A DNA stretch of 64,000 bases, taken from NCBI GenBank assembly GCA_002914805.1, contig JXTB01000001.1:3261733-3325732 (forward strand). The letters are read 5' to 3'. Shown here in pieces: positions 34,845 through 47,789 of the stretch. Origin of the DNA: Parasponia andersonii. Lineage: Eukaryota; Streptophyta; Magnoliopsida; Rosales; Cannabaceae. Position 1 is the first letter of the stretch. Every line of letters starts with the position of its first letter. The translations under genes and the position numbers were made by a program. The notes under the pieces are model-generated. The model made no database searches. It had not been told where the DNA came from and saw only the letters and a list, made by a program, of their open reading frames with translations.

Positions 34845-35785
34845 CAAATAAAGATCGTACTATGGGAATCACATCGGGCAATAAAATACTTGATGATGGC
34901 CCGAGAAAACGTACGAAGAAGAATGAGATGTGCAGCAAAATACTTGCCGGTAGACCTCATCAAATATCGTATGACGGGAATCATATCGCGCAATAAAATG
35001 CTTGCCGATGGCTCGAGAAAACGTACGAAGAGGAATGAGCTGCGCAATAAAATGCTTGCCAGCAGACCTCATCAAAAATCATACGATGGGAATCACATCG
35101 CGCAATAAAATGCTTGCCGATAGCCCAAGAAAACATACGAAGAGGAATGAGTTGCGCAATAAAATGCTTGCCAGCAGACCTCATCAAAAATCATATGATG
35201 GGAATCACATCGCGCAATAAAATACTTGCCGATAGCCCGAGAAAATGTACGAAGAAGAATAAGCTGTGCAGTAAAATACTTGCCGGTAGACCTCATCAAA
35301 AATCGTATGATGGGAATCACATCATGCAATAAAATGCTTACCAATGGCCCGAGAAAGCGTACGAAGAGGAATGAGCTGTGCAATAAAATGCTTGCCAGCA
35401 GACCTCATCAAAAATCATACGATGGGAATCACATCGCGCAATAAAATACTTGCCGATAGCTCGAGAAAACATACGAAGAGGAATGAGTTGCGCAATAAAA
35501 TGCTTGCCAGCAGACCTCATCAAAAATCATACGATGGGAATCACATCGTGTAATAAAATGCTTGCCGATGGCCTGAGAAAATGTACGAAGAGGAATGAGC
35601 TGCGCAATAAAATGCTTGCTAGTAAACTTCATCAAAAATCGTACTTCGGTGATCACGTCGCTCACCGATGACCCGAGAGAACGTACGAAGAGGAACGAGC
35701 TGTGCAATAAAATGCTTACCAGCAGACTTCATCAAAAATCGTATTTTGGGGATCACGTCATTCGCCGACAACCCGAGAAGACGTG
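34845..35785. repeat. 112-bp tandem array, about eight copies, each a diverged dimer
   Basis: The word gggaatcacatcg and its variants start at 34864, 34976, 35088, 35200, 35312, 35424, 35536 and 35648, exactly 112 bp apart. A last partial unit, at 35748, is 12 bp shorter. Each unit contains gcaataaaatgcttgcc twice, followed by two different tails, so the 112-bp unit is a 54+58 bp dimer. Several open frames of 60-100 codons across the array on both strands are repeat artefacts. The array lies just downstream of the plus-strand integrase. Confidence 0.97.
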
Positions 35786-35794
35786 CAATAAACA

Positions 35795-36062
35795 GAGCCA
35801 GGGTCTACCCATTGGAGGTAGACCCTCCCCAGGGAGCACCTTAGCAACGGATAAGCCAAAGGTAATCAGGGTCAGGGTCTACCCGTTAGAAGTAGACCCT
35901 CCCCAGAAAGTGCCTTAGCTATGCATAGACTAAAAGTAGACAGGGCCAAGGCCTATCCATTAGAAGTAGACCCTCCCCAGAAAGTGCCTTTGCTACGCAT
36001 GGCCTAAAAGTAGACGGGGCTAAGGCCTGCCCGTTGGAAGTAGGCCCAAACAAGCCCAAACG
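35795..36062. repeat. 74-bp tandem array, four copies with an internal hairpin
   Basis: Equivalent positions occur at 35801, 35875, 35949 and 36023, giving a 74-bp period. The first unit contains AGGGTCTACC and, seven bases later, its exact reverse complement GGTAGACCCT. The later units keep shorter or imperfect arms. The array follows directly after the 112-bp array. Confidence 0.93.
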
Positions 36063-36706
36063 TAAAGGCAGAAATTAAAACAAAATTATGTTTATTATTA
36101 CTCGAATTACAGGATGCATGGTCGATACGGACGCGGACCCGGTGTCTCTATTTGTAAGAAGCATTTCATGGATGGACTCACAAGGACACATCAGAGTGGT
36201 AACGCCCTGTTTACTCCCGGTGAGAGCCAAGCCCATGCATCTTCCTCTGCAATGACAGGTCCAAACAGTTGTCGACCAATCCCTGGAGCTAGCTTCTGGC
36301 ACGTTCCCATTTAGGGTCAGAGAAGTCCACCCATACGCGCGGATCAAATTCTGCTAAGACAAGTCATAACAGAAATTATACATCTTCAAAGCCAAACGAG
36401 TCGGAACTTGCGTCCCGATCTCTAGAGCTAATCTTGTCGGTCATAGCATGGGAAGAATTCACTAATAACTCCACATCATATACAATTGGGCTAGACCCAG
36501 AAGTCGAGCAGACCGCCGTCAAGGGAATGGCATCGTATATGATATTCGACCCTAACCACGAATGCAGGCAACAAAAATAAAACAACGACATAGAATAAAC
36601 GTGAGAAAAGTACGCTGTTTTTATTATTTAAATAGGTGCTTACAACAGGGGTCAACTTTACACGACGCGGTCAGTGCTGTATAAATACACAAAAGAGCAA
36701 GATGCC
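36063..36706. other. Spacer between tandem arrays and second extra ORF
   Basis: Short open frames occur on both strands (for example 36075-36347 minus and 36114-36314 plus), but none shows a recognisable domain or splice structure. It is most simply the internal untranslated part of gypsy element 2. Confidence 0.5.
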
Positions 36707-38190
36707 CTAATTACCTCTGGCTAGGGGAGCGATGCCGGCTTCAATGCTTGGACCAGCTTCGGTAAAGAACGGCATACCGGGGTTAGAATCGTCACTAGAC
36801 AAGACGACTGCACTTGACCCTCTGCCAGTCAAGGTGCCTGGGCTAGGCTAACCCCTAGGAACCTCCGTGGCTTGTTCTGGCAGACTGGAAGTAGGGACAA
36901 TCTCTCTAGTGACAGAAGAAGATATAGAGGGCCCGTCTTTTTCTTCGTCGAGCATCTTTAGTACATGAGTAGGATAGACAATGTTAATCTCGTCCCCTAA
37001 CTACTGCACGTAGTACCTGATGGAATAATGGTCCCTCTCGACAGCTTTTTACTCATCGAACTGGTCTGGCGTTACCACCTCTGCGTGGCGCTCAAATTCC
37101 TTGTTCTCCCAGCTAGACCTGTAGCTCTCCGCAGAAAGGATATCTACCTGCTTCTGGTACCTTGTCTTCAACTTCTCTGTGTCTGCCAGCCTATCTCGCA
37201 GCATCGCTAGCCTCAGCTCTGCTTGCCGCTGTGACAAGTCGATCAAAAAAGTATTAATATCGGCGAGATCGTCGCCACACTTGTGAGACAACTCCACATG
37301 AGCTTCCATCAGTTTTTTGTGATCCAAGTATAGATGTCGGATTACCTTATTGGACCGGTCGAGCATGCGCTGCAAGGAATAGGCCTCTAGCTTGGCTTTC
37401 ATCTCGGCTTTCCTCAACTCTTTAGCCTCGTCGATAGCTCTATCGTGAGCAATGAAAGCCATCCCTATCTCCACCCCTACATTTTGCAGCTCCTGCTCCT
37501 TGACCTTGAGCTCGGCTTGGGCCAGCCTGGCAGCCTCAGCCTGGGCCAGCCTAGCAACCTCTGCCTCGGCCAACTTGGCAACTAGCTCCTTACGTCTGGC
37601 CCTCTCAACACTCAAAGCGTGAGCCACAGCGCTGCTGACCCTAACCTCATCCAGGCTCCGGTACAGGTCAAAGTCCGCCCTCAACGTGGCAAGGGCGGCC
37701 TCGCTCCGCTCGTCCGTCACAACATGGGTGTTAAGCTGCCCAGTCAGCTTACCGATATGAGAGGAATAGAAGGACCGAATGGTGGCTAGCTATAGAATAT
37801 AAGAAATGGGGTTAGTGTTCAGCAAAGATGCCGAAAGATATGGAGGTGACGGCCAGACGAACCAAACCTGCGTAATGTGCGGCCAGTAATGAGCTCTACG
37901 TACTCTAAAGAGAGCGCTTCCAGCTCGAACTCTACGGCTGGACCCTCTCCCTAGACGTTATCTGCGTTCGGAGAATACGACTCCACCCCGCCGATCGCGA
38001 GGACACTTTCACCCTCTACCGAGCACACTCTAATAGCTTATTTCGATACTCCTGAAGTGGCGAAAGTGGGGACGATTGAAAGCAGGGCGTCGCCAAGTAC
38101 ACCTTCGGTGACAACTGGAGGTGGTGCATCTTCAGCATAAGAAGCCATGGCGACTACTGCTGCTTCAGCTGCTTCGGCTACCACCTCCCT
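36707..38190 (-). pseudogene. Second gypsy-associated extra ORF (C-terminal coiled-coil part), antisense to pol 2
   Basis: The main open block, 37720-37049, encodes a long Ala/Glu/Lys/Arg coiled coil with heptad-like words (AEVARLAQAEAARLAQAE). Upstream peptide (ELITGRTLRR) joins it across a 78-bp intron at 37867-37790 (CGCAG|GTTTGG ... TATAG|CTAGCC). The frame continues past stops near 37047, 36993 and 36850 to a stop at 36707, and two more stops lie in the first exon. The arrangement mirrors the first extra ORF: antisense to pol and ending in a coiled coil. The N-terminal domain is missing because the sequence switches to a LINE-like tail at about 38190. The class is inferred from position and the C-terminal style. 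Confidence 0.6.
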
Positions 38191-38197
38191 ATGTGGT

Positions 38198-38395
38198 TTG
38201 GTTAACTATGGTACTTGTCTATATTCCTAGAAATGAGAATAAAGCAGCCCATTGTTTAGCTAACTTGGCTTTATGCTATATTGGAGATGTGCTCTGAATT
38301 GATTGTTCATCGTTGACTATTTCTTCGTTTGTTTTAAATGATCTTTCCTCTTAATTGATGATCGTCTTTCCTTCAAAAAAAAAAAAAAAATGTCA
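38198..38395 (+). mobile_element. 5'-truncated LINE-like 3' end with poly(A)
   Basis: A short frame reads VYIPRNENKAAHCLANLAL and then CYIGDVL before a stop. This is the usual C-terminal pattern of the RNase H-like domain found at the end of plant LINE polyproteins. About 90 bases of untranslated sequence follow, then a run of about 16 A at 38377-38392. No clear target-site duplication was found. It may instead be a fragment of a related RNase H-like gene, but the poly(A) run supports retroposition. Confidence 0.55.
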
Positions 38396-41300
38396 TAGTT
38401 CCTCCCATCCAAAAAAAATATATTACAGTTTCGGGATTTGGAATAAGTAGGAGTGCTAATTTAGGCTAAAATGACTTTTTTTTTTAAGATTATTTTTTAC
38501 TATGAATTTTTTAAAATTATACATAATACTAATTATGATCTTTTATGACCATTAGTCATAATAAAAATGTCTGATGATAAATAAAATGACTATGGTAAAA
38601 TCAATATCTTCATTACTTGTTCTTAAAGAAATCGTACTAAAAACTGGTCCAAAAATGTTACTGGGGCCAAAAAAAAAAAAAAGCCTCGTAGACCCCTACC
38701 ATTTCCCTCCAGTTCAAAAACTTTCACTATCGATTGAATAAAGTATTTCTTTTTGGCACCATATGGCATAATCCACCTACAAAACCCGAATATGCATATT
38801 TATTGGTATTGCTTTCCCCCATTAATGATGGAATATGTGCTTGAATCAATTTAAGTTCCTAATTTTATTTTTCGTTCTCATAAAGTACAAATAGCTTGTT
38901 TGTGTGCATGCCATGTGATGAACATGATGGTGGGGCAGAGGAGACGATAAAGATTCTTTCAAGTCCCATAAATGTTAATCATGCTATTAAAACACATAAT
39001 TTAAGTGCCATCTTTTCAGTTTTTTTAGTTTTTAAGTTACAAAGATGTCTCTATGCACTAAAACCAGTTTCCACATTGAAGATCAGATTATGCAAAAAGT
39101 ATTGTAGCCATTGGTTTGTAATGGGGATCACTTTATTGTGAAGCATAATATATATCCCTCTTCCCCATAAGTGCATGTGGAATTTGAATGCCAAAGCCCA
39201 AAGGCCAATATTGAAACACATTCTTCAATATAATTTCTTCATTTATTTTGGCTTATATTGGGAAAATAAAAAGGTGTTGATCCTCGCATATATGCTTATC
39301 AACCACCCCATATTTTTCCATTTCAACTCCAACCCAAGATTTCCTCAACCATGACAATGATGACATGAAACTGAGAAAACCCGCATCTGTATATTGTAAG
39401 ATTTGTAGAGATTACACCCTTAAATTTATTTGCACTTTTAAGTTTTAAGTAATTTTGTTTCACTAAATTGTAGAAATTACCTTTAAAAAGATAAGCCGTC
39501 TCAATGCTGAAGCCTGAAGGCAGCAACAGCATATCAAATATTGACAATTCAGACTGACAATTTTGCCCCAGTTGAGACAATTAGCAGGGGCTTAATGTTT
39601 ATGTGTACAGACAGTGTTGTAACTTATTCATTCTTTTTAAGAGTTCATTTTCATAAGCACTACAGAATTATTTTCAATGTTTATTCTTTAGCAAAGAAGA
39701 AGGGTTTCATAGCAAAGCTGTATGAGCCATAGTTAAAAATAATTAAAAAAAAATTTACAGTTTGTGCTATGCATAGTTTGATTAAATCTGTAGTGCTATA
39801 ATGTATACTTAATAAAGAAGACATGATTAAATGCATGCAGTTCTTTGTATTTGATGGAACATTTATTTAAAAAGAAACAGGACAGAATAAGATTCTCAAA
39901 AGTTATTTTTTAAGAATATTGTCTGGCCATTTTCTTTAAACAAAAAACTGCAGGTTGCTTAAAAAAAGAAAAAAAAAATTCCAATTTCTCAATGTTTTGC
40001 CTTTTCTTAGAGTATGAACAGCTTGCTGACTAATAATAAATATAGTCAATTACCAGCCCTCTTGGAGTTTCTCATTTTTTTTTCCTCCAAATGTCAGCAA
40101 TTCTTTTTTTTTTTTATTTGTTGTTTACTTTCTTTAATTTTGGGTCCTTGTGTTTCATTGTAATGAGTCTTATGACTAGGTGAAGGGTCGATGGATAAAT
40201 TGGAAATTGGGACATAAAACTAGTGGCGTATTCTTAAAATTATTTCTACAATCATATGCTCATCAATACGCAATTTGACAATGATGTGGATTCAATTGTT
40301 TATTCACTCAAATTTTTGTATGATTATTTTTTGCTTCTCCAATGACCAATCAAAACCTTTTATTACCAACTTGTAGTAATAATTAAATAAAACATGTACA
40401 TTTTTATATGTATTAAAAACCAAGTCAAACCTCATTACCTAACTGGATGCATATGCCCTTTTTGGGTGAAGCAGAAGTATGGAATTGCCAAAGTGCTTTT
40501 GAGAGCTTTAATTTCCTTTATTCTATAACTGAGTTATTTTCAGGGCAATTATCATTATTATTTTTTTGGATTGAAATCATGCAACATAATTGTTTGTGAA
40601 TGTACATAGCATTTAATTGTTACAAGGATCCATATATAAGATACTTCTTAATTATGACTGTACTCAAAATTTCAGTGATAACTACTATCAACAGCATTCC
40701 ACGAATTGTAACAATTATTTCAATTATAGTTCTCCACATTCTTACCAATTCCGCGGGGCGGGGGGTGGTGGGGGAATACTATTCAACAATTTATGCTAAA
40801 ATTCGTTTGCAAAACGTACGGGGATCTATACAACTTTAGAGGTTATACTATTCTCCTTATAATAATAAGTTAGGCTCAAATCAATAACATATCCTCACCA
40901 TGTCATCTAACAATTCTATCAAAATTTCAGTTGTCTTCAACTACTATTTGGCATTGACTAAGACATCAGAACATGAATTAAGGTGTTCAAAAGCTTCTCT
41001 TTTTTTAAAAAAAAAAAAAAAAAACTAGATAATATAGGCATAAAACATTTAATTAATCAACCAGACATTACCGGGAAAATAATGATGAATGAGAATATTT
41101 AGGGATTGAATTGTAACATACGCCTTTTTATCCCTTATAATAGTTCCTCTTAATATTATAATGGGGTTGCAAAGTTTTGTTGGGGCAGAGGTCTAATAAT
41201 TAAACTGATCGAATTCAGTAAAATCTCTTAATTCCAGCTTGAAAAAGATCTAGTCAACTAACAAGCCAATGGGATAAATTTGATAACCTATTTGGATAAA

Positions 41301-42009
41301 AAGGGGCTTTTTTTTAAGAGTTATATCATATGTTATATCTAGTATATATCTACCTCTTCACATATACTTCCAAGATAAATATAATGCCAAAATAGTACTA
41401 ACAAATGGTTGGAGCCTTGTTACATCTTTGCACCGAAAGATTCAATATTTTGTTTTGCTCAATCAACTTCAACCATAGTTTCTAGACTCAACTTTTCAAG
41501 TAGATCATTAAGGAGTATACAAGTAGATCAGAACTGCTTTCTTTTCAATTACTATTGCTTTTTTCTTTTTCGCTCCCAAATAAAATACTAGGACACTAAT
41601 AAGTTTAAAATTCCAAATAATTACACTTATTTAAAATATATATGTGCCATTTTATCAAGATTCCAAAAAACCAAAGTGCTGGAAGAGACATAAGATGTGA
41701 TTACTGATTACTAAATATAAAACTGAGCTTTGAAGATCTTGTAATCTTTAGTCTTGAACTCTGTTGTGTCTTTATGTTTATGAACCTACTAGCTATATAC
41801 ACATATATCATACATGACATAACCGATTTAATTCTTTGGTCAAACTTGAAGTCTTTAAACAAATATTTTCCTTTTATTTTTTGTTGTTTGTCTTTTTAGC
41901 AACCTTGACATGCATTTAATTGCAAATTGCAATAAAAATAGAGATATTTTTTTAATTTTTTTATTCATTTTTTTTTTAAAAGAGAATTTTTAGTTTTCTA
42001 GCTTTTGAT

Positions 42010-42093
42010 GGTCCCGGTTGTTTCTTCTGTACATGGACATTGAGGAATCACGGTCCCGGTTGTTTCTTCTGTACATGGACATTGAGGAATCAC
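42010..42093. repeat. 42-bp perfect tandem duplication
   Basis: The word ggtcccggttgtttcttctg starts at 42010 and again at 42052. The whole 42-bp unit is repeated with no visible mismatch in AT-rich spacer. Confidence 0.9.
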
Positions 42094-42830
42094 AATCAAA
42101 TTAATGCAAGTAGTACCTTCTTAACCTTTCATACAATAAAAGGAGTAACATGAATTTTGTAGCAAATTAAAAGAAGAAGTGAAAAAGAGAAAAGGTTGCT
42201 GGGTGAGAGCTAAGAGGTTTATGGACTAAAACAATGGAAGAGTCTCAATCCAAATAGCTCAGAAAGTTTCAAATGTCATTATACTTTGATATCTGAGAGT
42301 GACTTGGAATCACTAGATTAACAATCCCCGTTTGATATAAATGCACAATCCCCAGTTTTCATCATTTTTATCCTCTTGGCAATCAAAATGCACCATATAC
42401 TTTTAAGTTTAAAGAATCTTTTCAAACACCAAATCGGAATATTATAATCTACATTTTTCATTTTTCTTTAAGAATGCTTTATCACAGTTAGGTTTTATAG
42501 AGTCTACGAAGGTTAAAAGAGTATAAAACCAATCTAATTTCTCTTTGGTTTTGAGAATGGCTTGCAATTACTGGATAACTAATCCCCATTTGCTAATGTA
42601 CAATCTCAAGTTTTTCATCCATTGTTATCCTCTTGACTATCAAAATGCACCATACTTCGCAGTGCATTCATAAATACCCAAAAGAAAAAGGGACATTAGC
42701 CGTCTTTTCTTTGTGCTTCTGGTTTATGTAAGATTAGTAATAATCTTCCTCGTTATGAAACACTGTCTTGGCGCATAGAAGATGTAATATTAATTATGCA
42801 AATTAGAAAAGGTATAATTCGAACTCAAGA

Positions 42831-42924
42831 TTTCCACATTAAAAAGATAGTATTGAAAGATGTGGTTACTATTAAAATTTCCACATTAAAAAGATAGTAT
42901 TGAAAGATGTAATTACTACTAAGT
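42831..42924. repeat. 47-bp tandem duplication
   Basis: The word tttccacattaaaaagatag starts at 42831 and at 42878. The two copies differ at a few bases after gaaagatgt. Confidence 0.85.
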
Positions 42925-43972
42925 TATGCATGCACGATTTCACCAAAAAAAAAAAAAGAAAAAAAAAAAAAAAGGAAACAAATATCAAACGTAAGCGATA
43001 CAACCCAAACTAACTTCAAACGAATTATCCAAATATCAGAACAAAACATTCAGTTGGATTATAGGTCATCATAAAATAAATAGATAAATAGGAACATGAA
43101 TGCCAATTATGATAATAAATTGTCAAACGCTCCTTCCAATAAGCTATTACCTAATGTGGCTTTGTTTCTTACCCTTTCGTGTTTGGGGTTTGGAGGATCT
43201 CAGCCCAACCAGAGACTGACAGAGGCTTCCCCCCAAAAAATATAAATAAAAGCAGAAGAGACTGACAGACATCAGAATGCAGTCTTATCATGGATTTTTC
43301 TGACCTTCTAAAGATGCTTAACAGCATTACCAAACTGGCAAACTCAACTCCCTTTCAAATTAATGACATGAAACCTGTCCCAAGTGAAATGATCTAGAAT
43401 TGTACCAATAAGCATGAGAACTTCCGCACTTAAAGTCATTAAGTACATTGGCCAAATTAGACATTGGAGTCCACTAAGCAAATCATGTCTCTTAACCATC
43501 AACCCATTAGGACCCAAAAATTTTTTTAAAAAAATAAAAATAAAAATAAACGAGCCCATGGAAACTCTGGCTCATTTGTGAACAACGCAATAGTTTGTCT
43601 AAGCTGTAAATTTCCAACAACGAGGGTAAAAAAATTACATTTGGAAGTAATAATAATCATAGGGAAAAGTAATATATAGATTCCTCGAAATATATTATCA
43701 CAAAAATGATAACTGAGGACTTTGATCTTCATACTTTGCATGATATAATGGGAAAAATCATCGTCAAAGTTAAACTTGTCCATTGCAAATCAATGTGCAA
43801 ATACATACTTGGAAAAATAAGCAGCTTAAAATTACAAATCGATTTTTACTATAACGTCAGAGACAAGTAATATTTCGACAACAAACAACGTCACATTTCA
43901 TTCACATTAGTTTAAACACAGGGTAACATCCACATAGTTAAATTAAATACATGCAGTACTAAAAAGCAATCC

Positions 43973-46436
43973 TTAGGGATTCTTCCTGAATGGGTGGCGT
44001 TCGTTTGAGAGGGATTCTGTCTTCAGAGCGCCACTATATAGAAGATCATGCATTTTGGAAAACACCATCATCTGCGAAGGGTCACTGCCACCGCCACCAC
44101 CACTGCTTTGTGATGTTCGTGAACTCTCTTGAAGCTTGATCTTTTCAAACAGAAACTGCTTCTCAGCTTCAGCCTCGCTCAACCGTTGTTTAAGGTAATT
44201 GCTAGTGTATTCTTCTTCTGATTTGTCTGATTTTGCAAGAGCAATCCTCTGGAGACTCTCAGCCTCCTGCTTTGCCTCATTTGCCTTGAGTTGGAACATA
44301 TCTGCTTCTGCATGTTTAAGCCTCACAATTTTCTCCAGCTCTTCAATTTGTAGCTTCTTTTTTTGCCTGTCCATCTTTAGTTCCGCAACTTCCTTCACCT
44401 TATCCTGGAGTTCTCGGTCACAAGCCTCAACTGCCAAACGTGCTTTCTTGTACATTCTCATCTTCTCATCAGCCACCATTTCCATCTTCCTTACGGCCTC
44501 CTGCACCACTTCCGCAATTCGATTACAAGCTTCCTGAGGGGCTATCAACCGTCCACCTTCCCCATTTTCCAAGCTCTTTGGCGAGTCCACCTCAAGCTCT
44601 GTATTAAGGGCATTAACCAAATATACAGGGCAGTGAGAAATTGTTTCAAAAAATGCAAACCCCCAGACCCACCAGATTTCAAAAGAAAAGAAAATACAGA
44701 AGAGCCGAAAAAGAAGAACGTAAAAAATCTAATAAACATTTTTTTGGAAAGATTTTGTGAAAATGTTACTTTCATTTCACATTTTATCTGTAATTCTATG
44801 CGTTCCTTTTAAAAAAATAAAAGAAAAAATCATGCAATGAGTCACTAATTAATCTTACATGTTTAATAATTCCAAAAAATTTGCGCTACATTGGAACAGA
44901 ACAGAAGGCAATGCCAATGATGATATCTAACAGCAAAATATAAATCCTACACGAAATGTACGGAAAAGACCATTACCATTATGGTAACAAATATGGCAAC
45001 TGAAAGATGAGATAATGTACGGAAGACAAAATAAAGGCTAGACTTGATAATATGAAAACATTCTTTTAATACTTTCACAATTTTGAATTGAATCAATAAC
45101 TACATATCACACAGCAGATTCATCAACCCCTCAGAGCAAAAAGGAAAAATTGGTTCCTTAGCGTGCATTCACAAAATCAAGAAACCTCTCTTTGACCATC
45201 AACATGTGGGGGCATTAATATATACTGTGGTGTGGGTTATAATTTACTGACAAATTTAGATCAGTCTTTATCCAAAAGTAAAAAGTTCACACAATACGTA
45301 CCTTGGAAAAAAATCAATATTGCACGACAAGCTGCTGTTGAATCCACAATACTACCCTTTAGTTTTTCTTTTAGATCTTCACATTTCCAGTAGAGTTTCT
45401 GCCCTCGGGGGTCTTCACTTCCACGAAAGATTCTACTTACAAAGTCGAGTTCCCTCGTCAAAGCATCCCGTTCCCAGGCAGGGGCACAATGTTGGAAAAC
45501 ATCTTTGACCCAACCAAGCAGTTCTGATGTCCGATTACAAGCTCGGCATCTAAAGAGCATTTCAGTTGGGCCTGCTGCACTTTTAACAGAAGGACCCATG
45601 CATATTTGTCCATCACGAATAGCACAGTCGGTGTGAGTCCAATGAGAACACAGATCACAACCAATCCAGCGACAAGTATTCACTTCAAAATCAAACTTGT
45701 TGCATATTACACACATACAATGATTACAGAAGCCATTTCTGTTGGTACAAATCTCACAGGTACAATCATCAGCGGGGAGCTGGTTTTCACATGCTATGTT
45801 TCGGCATCTTTTATAAACAAAAATCTCAATGAGGGATGTCTGGGAAAGACTAACATTTGGATGCAAAAACGCCAGAATACCAGTGTTAATTGCAACTAGA
45901 ATTTCAAGCTGTACCCTGTGTGCTCTAATCAACGTCTTAGCAGTTAAATCAGACCTACTTTGGACAAGCCTCTGCAAATTAAAAAATTCCTCTCTATGTT
46001 GTGAGCCACCATTCCCATCAAGGATAACTCGGAGGTTGCTCTTTATTTCTTCTAGAAATTCATCCGGCAGACGATGCATCTTCTCAGAGATTATTTCAAC
46101 CCTATCTCTGGCTATGTCCCGAAGAGATATCTTATCCGCACTTGAAACACGATGAACAACTGACTGTTCAGGGCAATCATTGTCTGCTTTTCCATTCTCC
46201 ATCTTCTTTGCCGTGACTGGATCCGCAGTAGGCCAAGTATCATGAGAACTGGCACTCTCAGTTGGAGACTCACGAATGTGATCAGAATTTGACCTGGGTT
46301 CCTCAGGGGACAATCGAGCATCAGAAGAGACAAGAGATAGTGAGGTTTGCAATCCTCCTGGACGAGGCTGCTGACGTGGGGGCAACATTTTTGACGATGA
46401 CTGGTGGTGGATACCAGAGCCAGACGATGTACCCAT
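43973..46436 (-). CDS. OBE1: OBERON-type PHD-finger protein (OBE1/OBE2)
   Basis: Two coding exons, 46436-45302 and 44598-43973, join at FFQ|ELEVDSPKS with a split codon (1+2), giving 586 aa. Arabidopsis OBE1 and OBE2 are close to 570 aa. The N-terminus begins MGTSSGSG, with LQTSLSLVSSDARLS and TESASSHDTWPT typical of the family. The OBERON PHD finger lies near residues 211-300, with CRNIACENQLP, CEICTNRNGFC, CMCVICNKFDF and CSHWTHTDCAI. The C-terminal third (about 400-540) is coiled coil, ending NERHPFRKNP. OBE proteins are nuclear and act redundantly in shoot and root meristem establishment and maintenance. They were also described as potyvirus VPg-interacting proteins. I cannot separate OBE1 from OBE2 by reading. 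A leader intron is likely between the ATG and about 47690, since AG-rich acceptors precede the ATG. Confidence 0.93.
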
Positions 46437-46905
46437 CTACCAGTTCTGCTACTCCTTAACTAAAACCAAGAAAGAGAAACTTTTTTAGTGAATTGACCAA
46501 CAAAAATTAACATCTGATAGTCTTTGACAAAAGGAAAAACTAATGCACCCCAAAGAGCAAATTGAACAACTGGATAAGATGAAAACCTCTCACTCCCACC
46601 AAAACGCATAAAGAAATTATGCATACAAGCTCAACAAGATCCACAGAAATTAAACATACTGAAAGCATTTCAACAATGGCACCTGACATCTAGCACCGAA
46701 AAAACGAAGAAGCTAATAAAAGCATGAATTTTAGATTCCTATTTCCATTAGATAAAACTTTAAAAATTCAAAATTTTCTATTAATCTGTCAAAAAATGAA
46801 AATTGGAGAAGCTTTACTACTCCTATCCTGTTAGTTCAAACATTAGAGCAACAAAGCAAAACACTTATCACCCTCAACTTCTTCGCTTCTCCAATTGAGC
46901 TTCTC

Positions 46906-46908
<3 letters not shown>

Positions 46909-46938
<30 letters not shown>
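46909..46938. repeat. (TA)n microsatellite
   Basis: About 15 TA dinucleotides occur in the probable leader intron of the OBERON gene. Similar shorter (TA)n runs occur at about 52876-52893 and 61321-61343. Confidence 0.95.
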
Positions 46939-46941
<3 letters not shown>

Positions 46942-47789
46942 GTTCCCAATCCAATATGTATGTACATAATATCTATAAAGAAAAGAAAGAAGAGCTCTTC
47001 ATAAAAAGATCCACCTCTAGATACATGTCTAAAAGAGAAAATCCCCCAGTACAGTAACTTGTGACAATTCCATAGTCAAGCTCACAACTAAAGAGAAAAT
47101 GAAAGATATACTCAATAAACCGTGGCCATTAAAGGGTAAAGCAAAATAAAGTCAACCATGAATTATAGGCACATACTGATAAAGAAAAAAAAAAACTCAA
47201 AAAACCACAACAAAATTTCAAACAAATTAGAATCAGTAGTAGATCTCAAAGTTGAAACTAAGGCATGCATCACCACTTGATCGGTCAGAAAATCTATCTA
47301 AACTTGTTTGGTTACCCGGAAAAAAGAGAAAAATAAAAAATAAAAAATAAATAAAAGAACGGGAAAATAAAAATTAAAACCTTCCAATCTCAAAATTCTC
47401 AACACGTGAAAGGGAAAAAAAAAACAAAGAATACAATTATTACTTCAATTTTGACAAGGTAAGGGCTCCTTTACTAAATTTCGATCCAAATCAGTAAAGA
47501 TGAAAATAATATAATAAAATAAAAAATAACCTCTTTTTTCATTTTCCGGCGTTTTCTCGGCTACCAAACAGAAAGAGGAAAAGAAAAATTAAGCGAAAAA
47601 GAGAACTCACCAGAGAAAATTGAGCCCAAGAAAATCCAGTTCAGTAGATCGATTTCAAAGAACGAAAAGATGAATCCCAGCTAAAAGAAACAACTAAATA
47701 CAGACATTTTATTTTATTTTATTTTGTAAATGGGGATTTTATTCCCGTTTTGCCCTTGGAACACGGGAACGGTTATTTTAACCCCGACA

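Larger units (their letters stand above)
38400..43972. other. AT-rich intergenic, no gene seen
   Basis: No domain was recognised on either strand. Poly(A) and poly(T) runs, GA-poor AT-rich spacer and two short tandem duplications are present. Short frames such as 39323-39580 minus and 38896-39141 plus look like chance. Confidence 0.6.

Noticed and set aside
34845..35785. Possible CRISPR-like array because of regular repeats
   Set aside because: The whole 112-bp unit repeats with no unique spacers, and the context is a plant retroelement; it is a tandem repeat.
34722..35918. Many open frames of 60-128 codons on both strands, spaced 112 bp
   Set aside because: They repeat with the tandem array and exist because its unit has few stops in several frames; no domain or start logic supports them.
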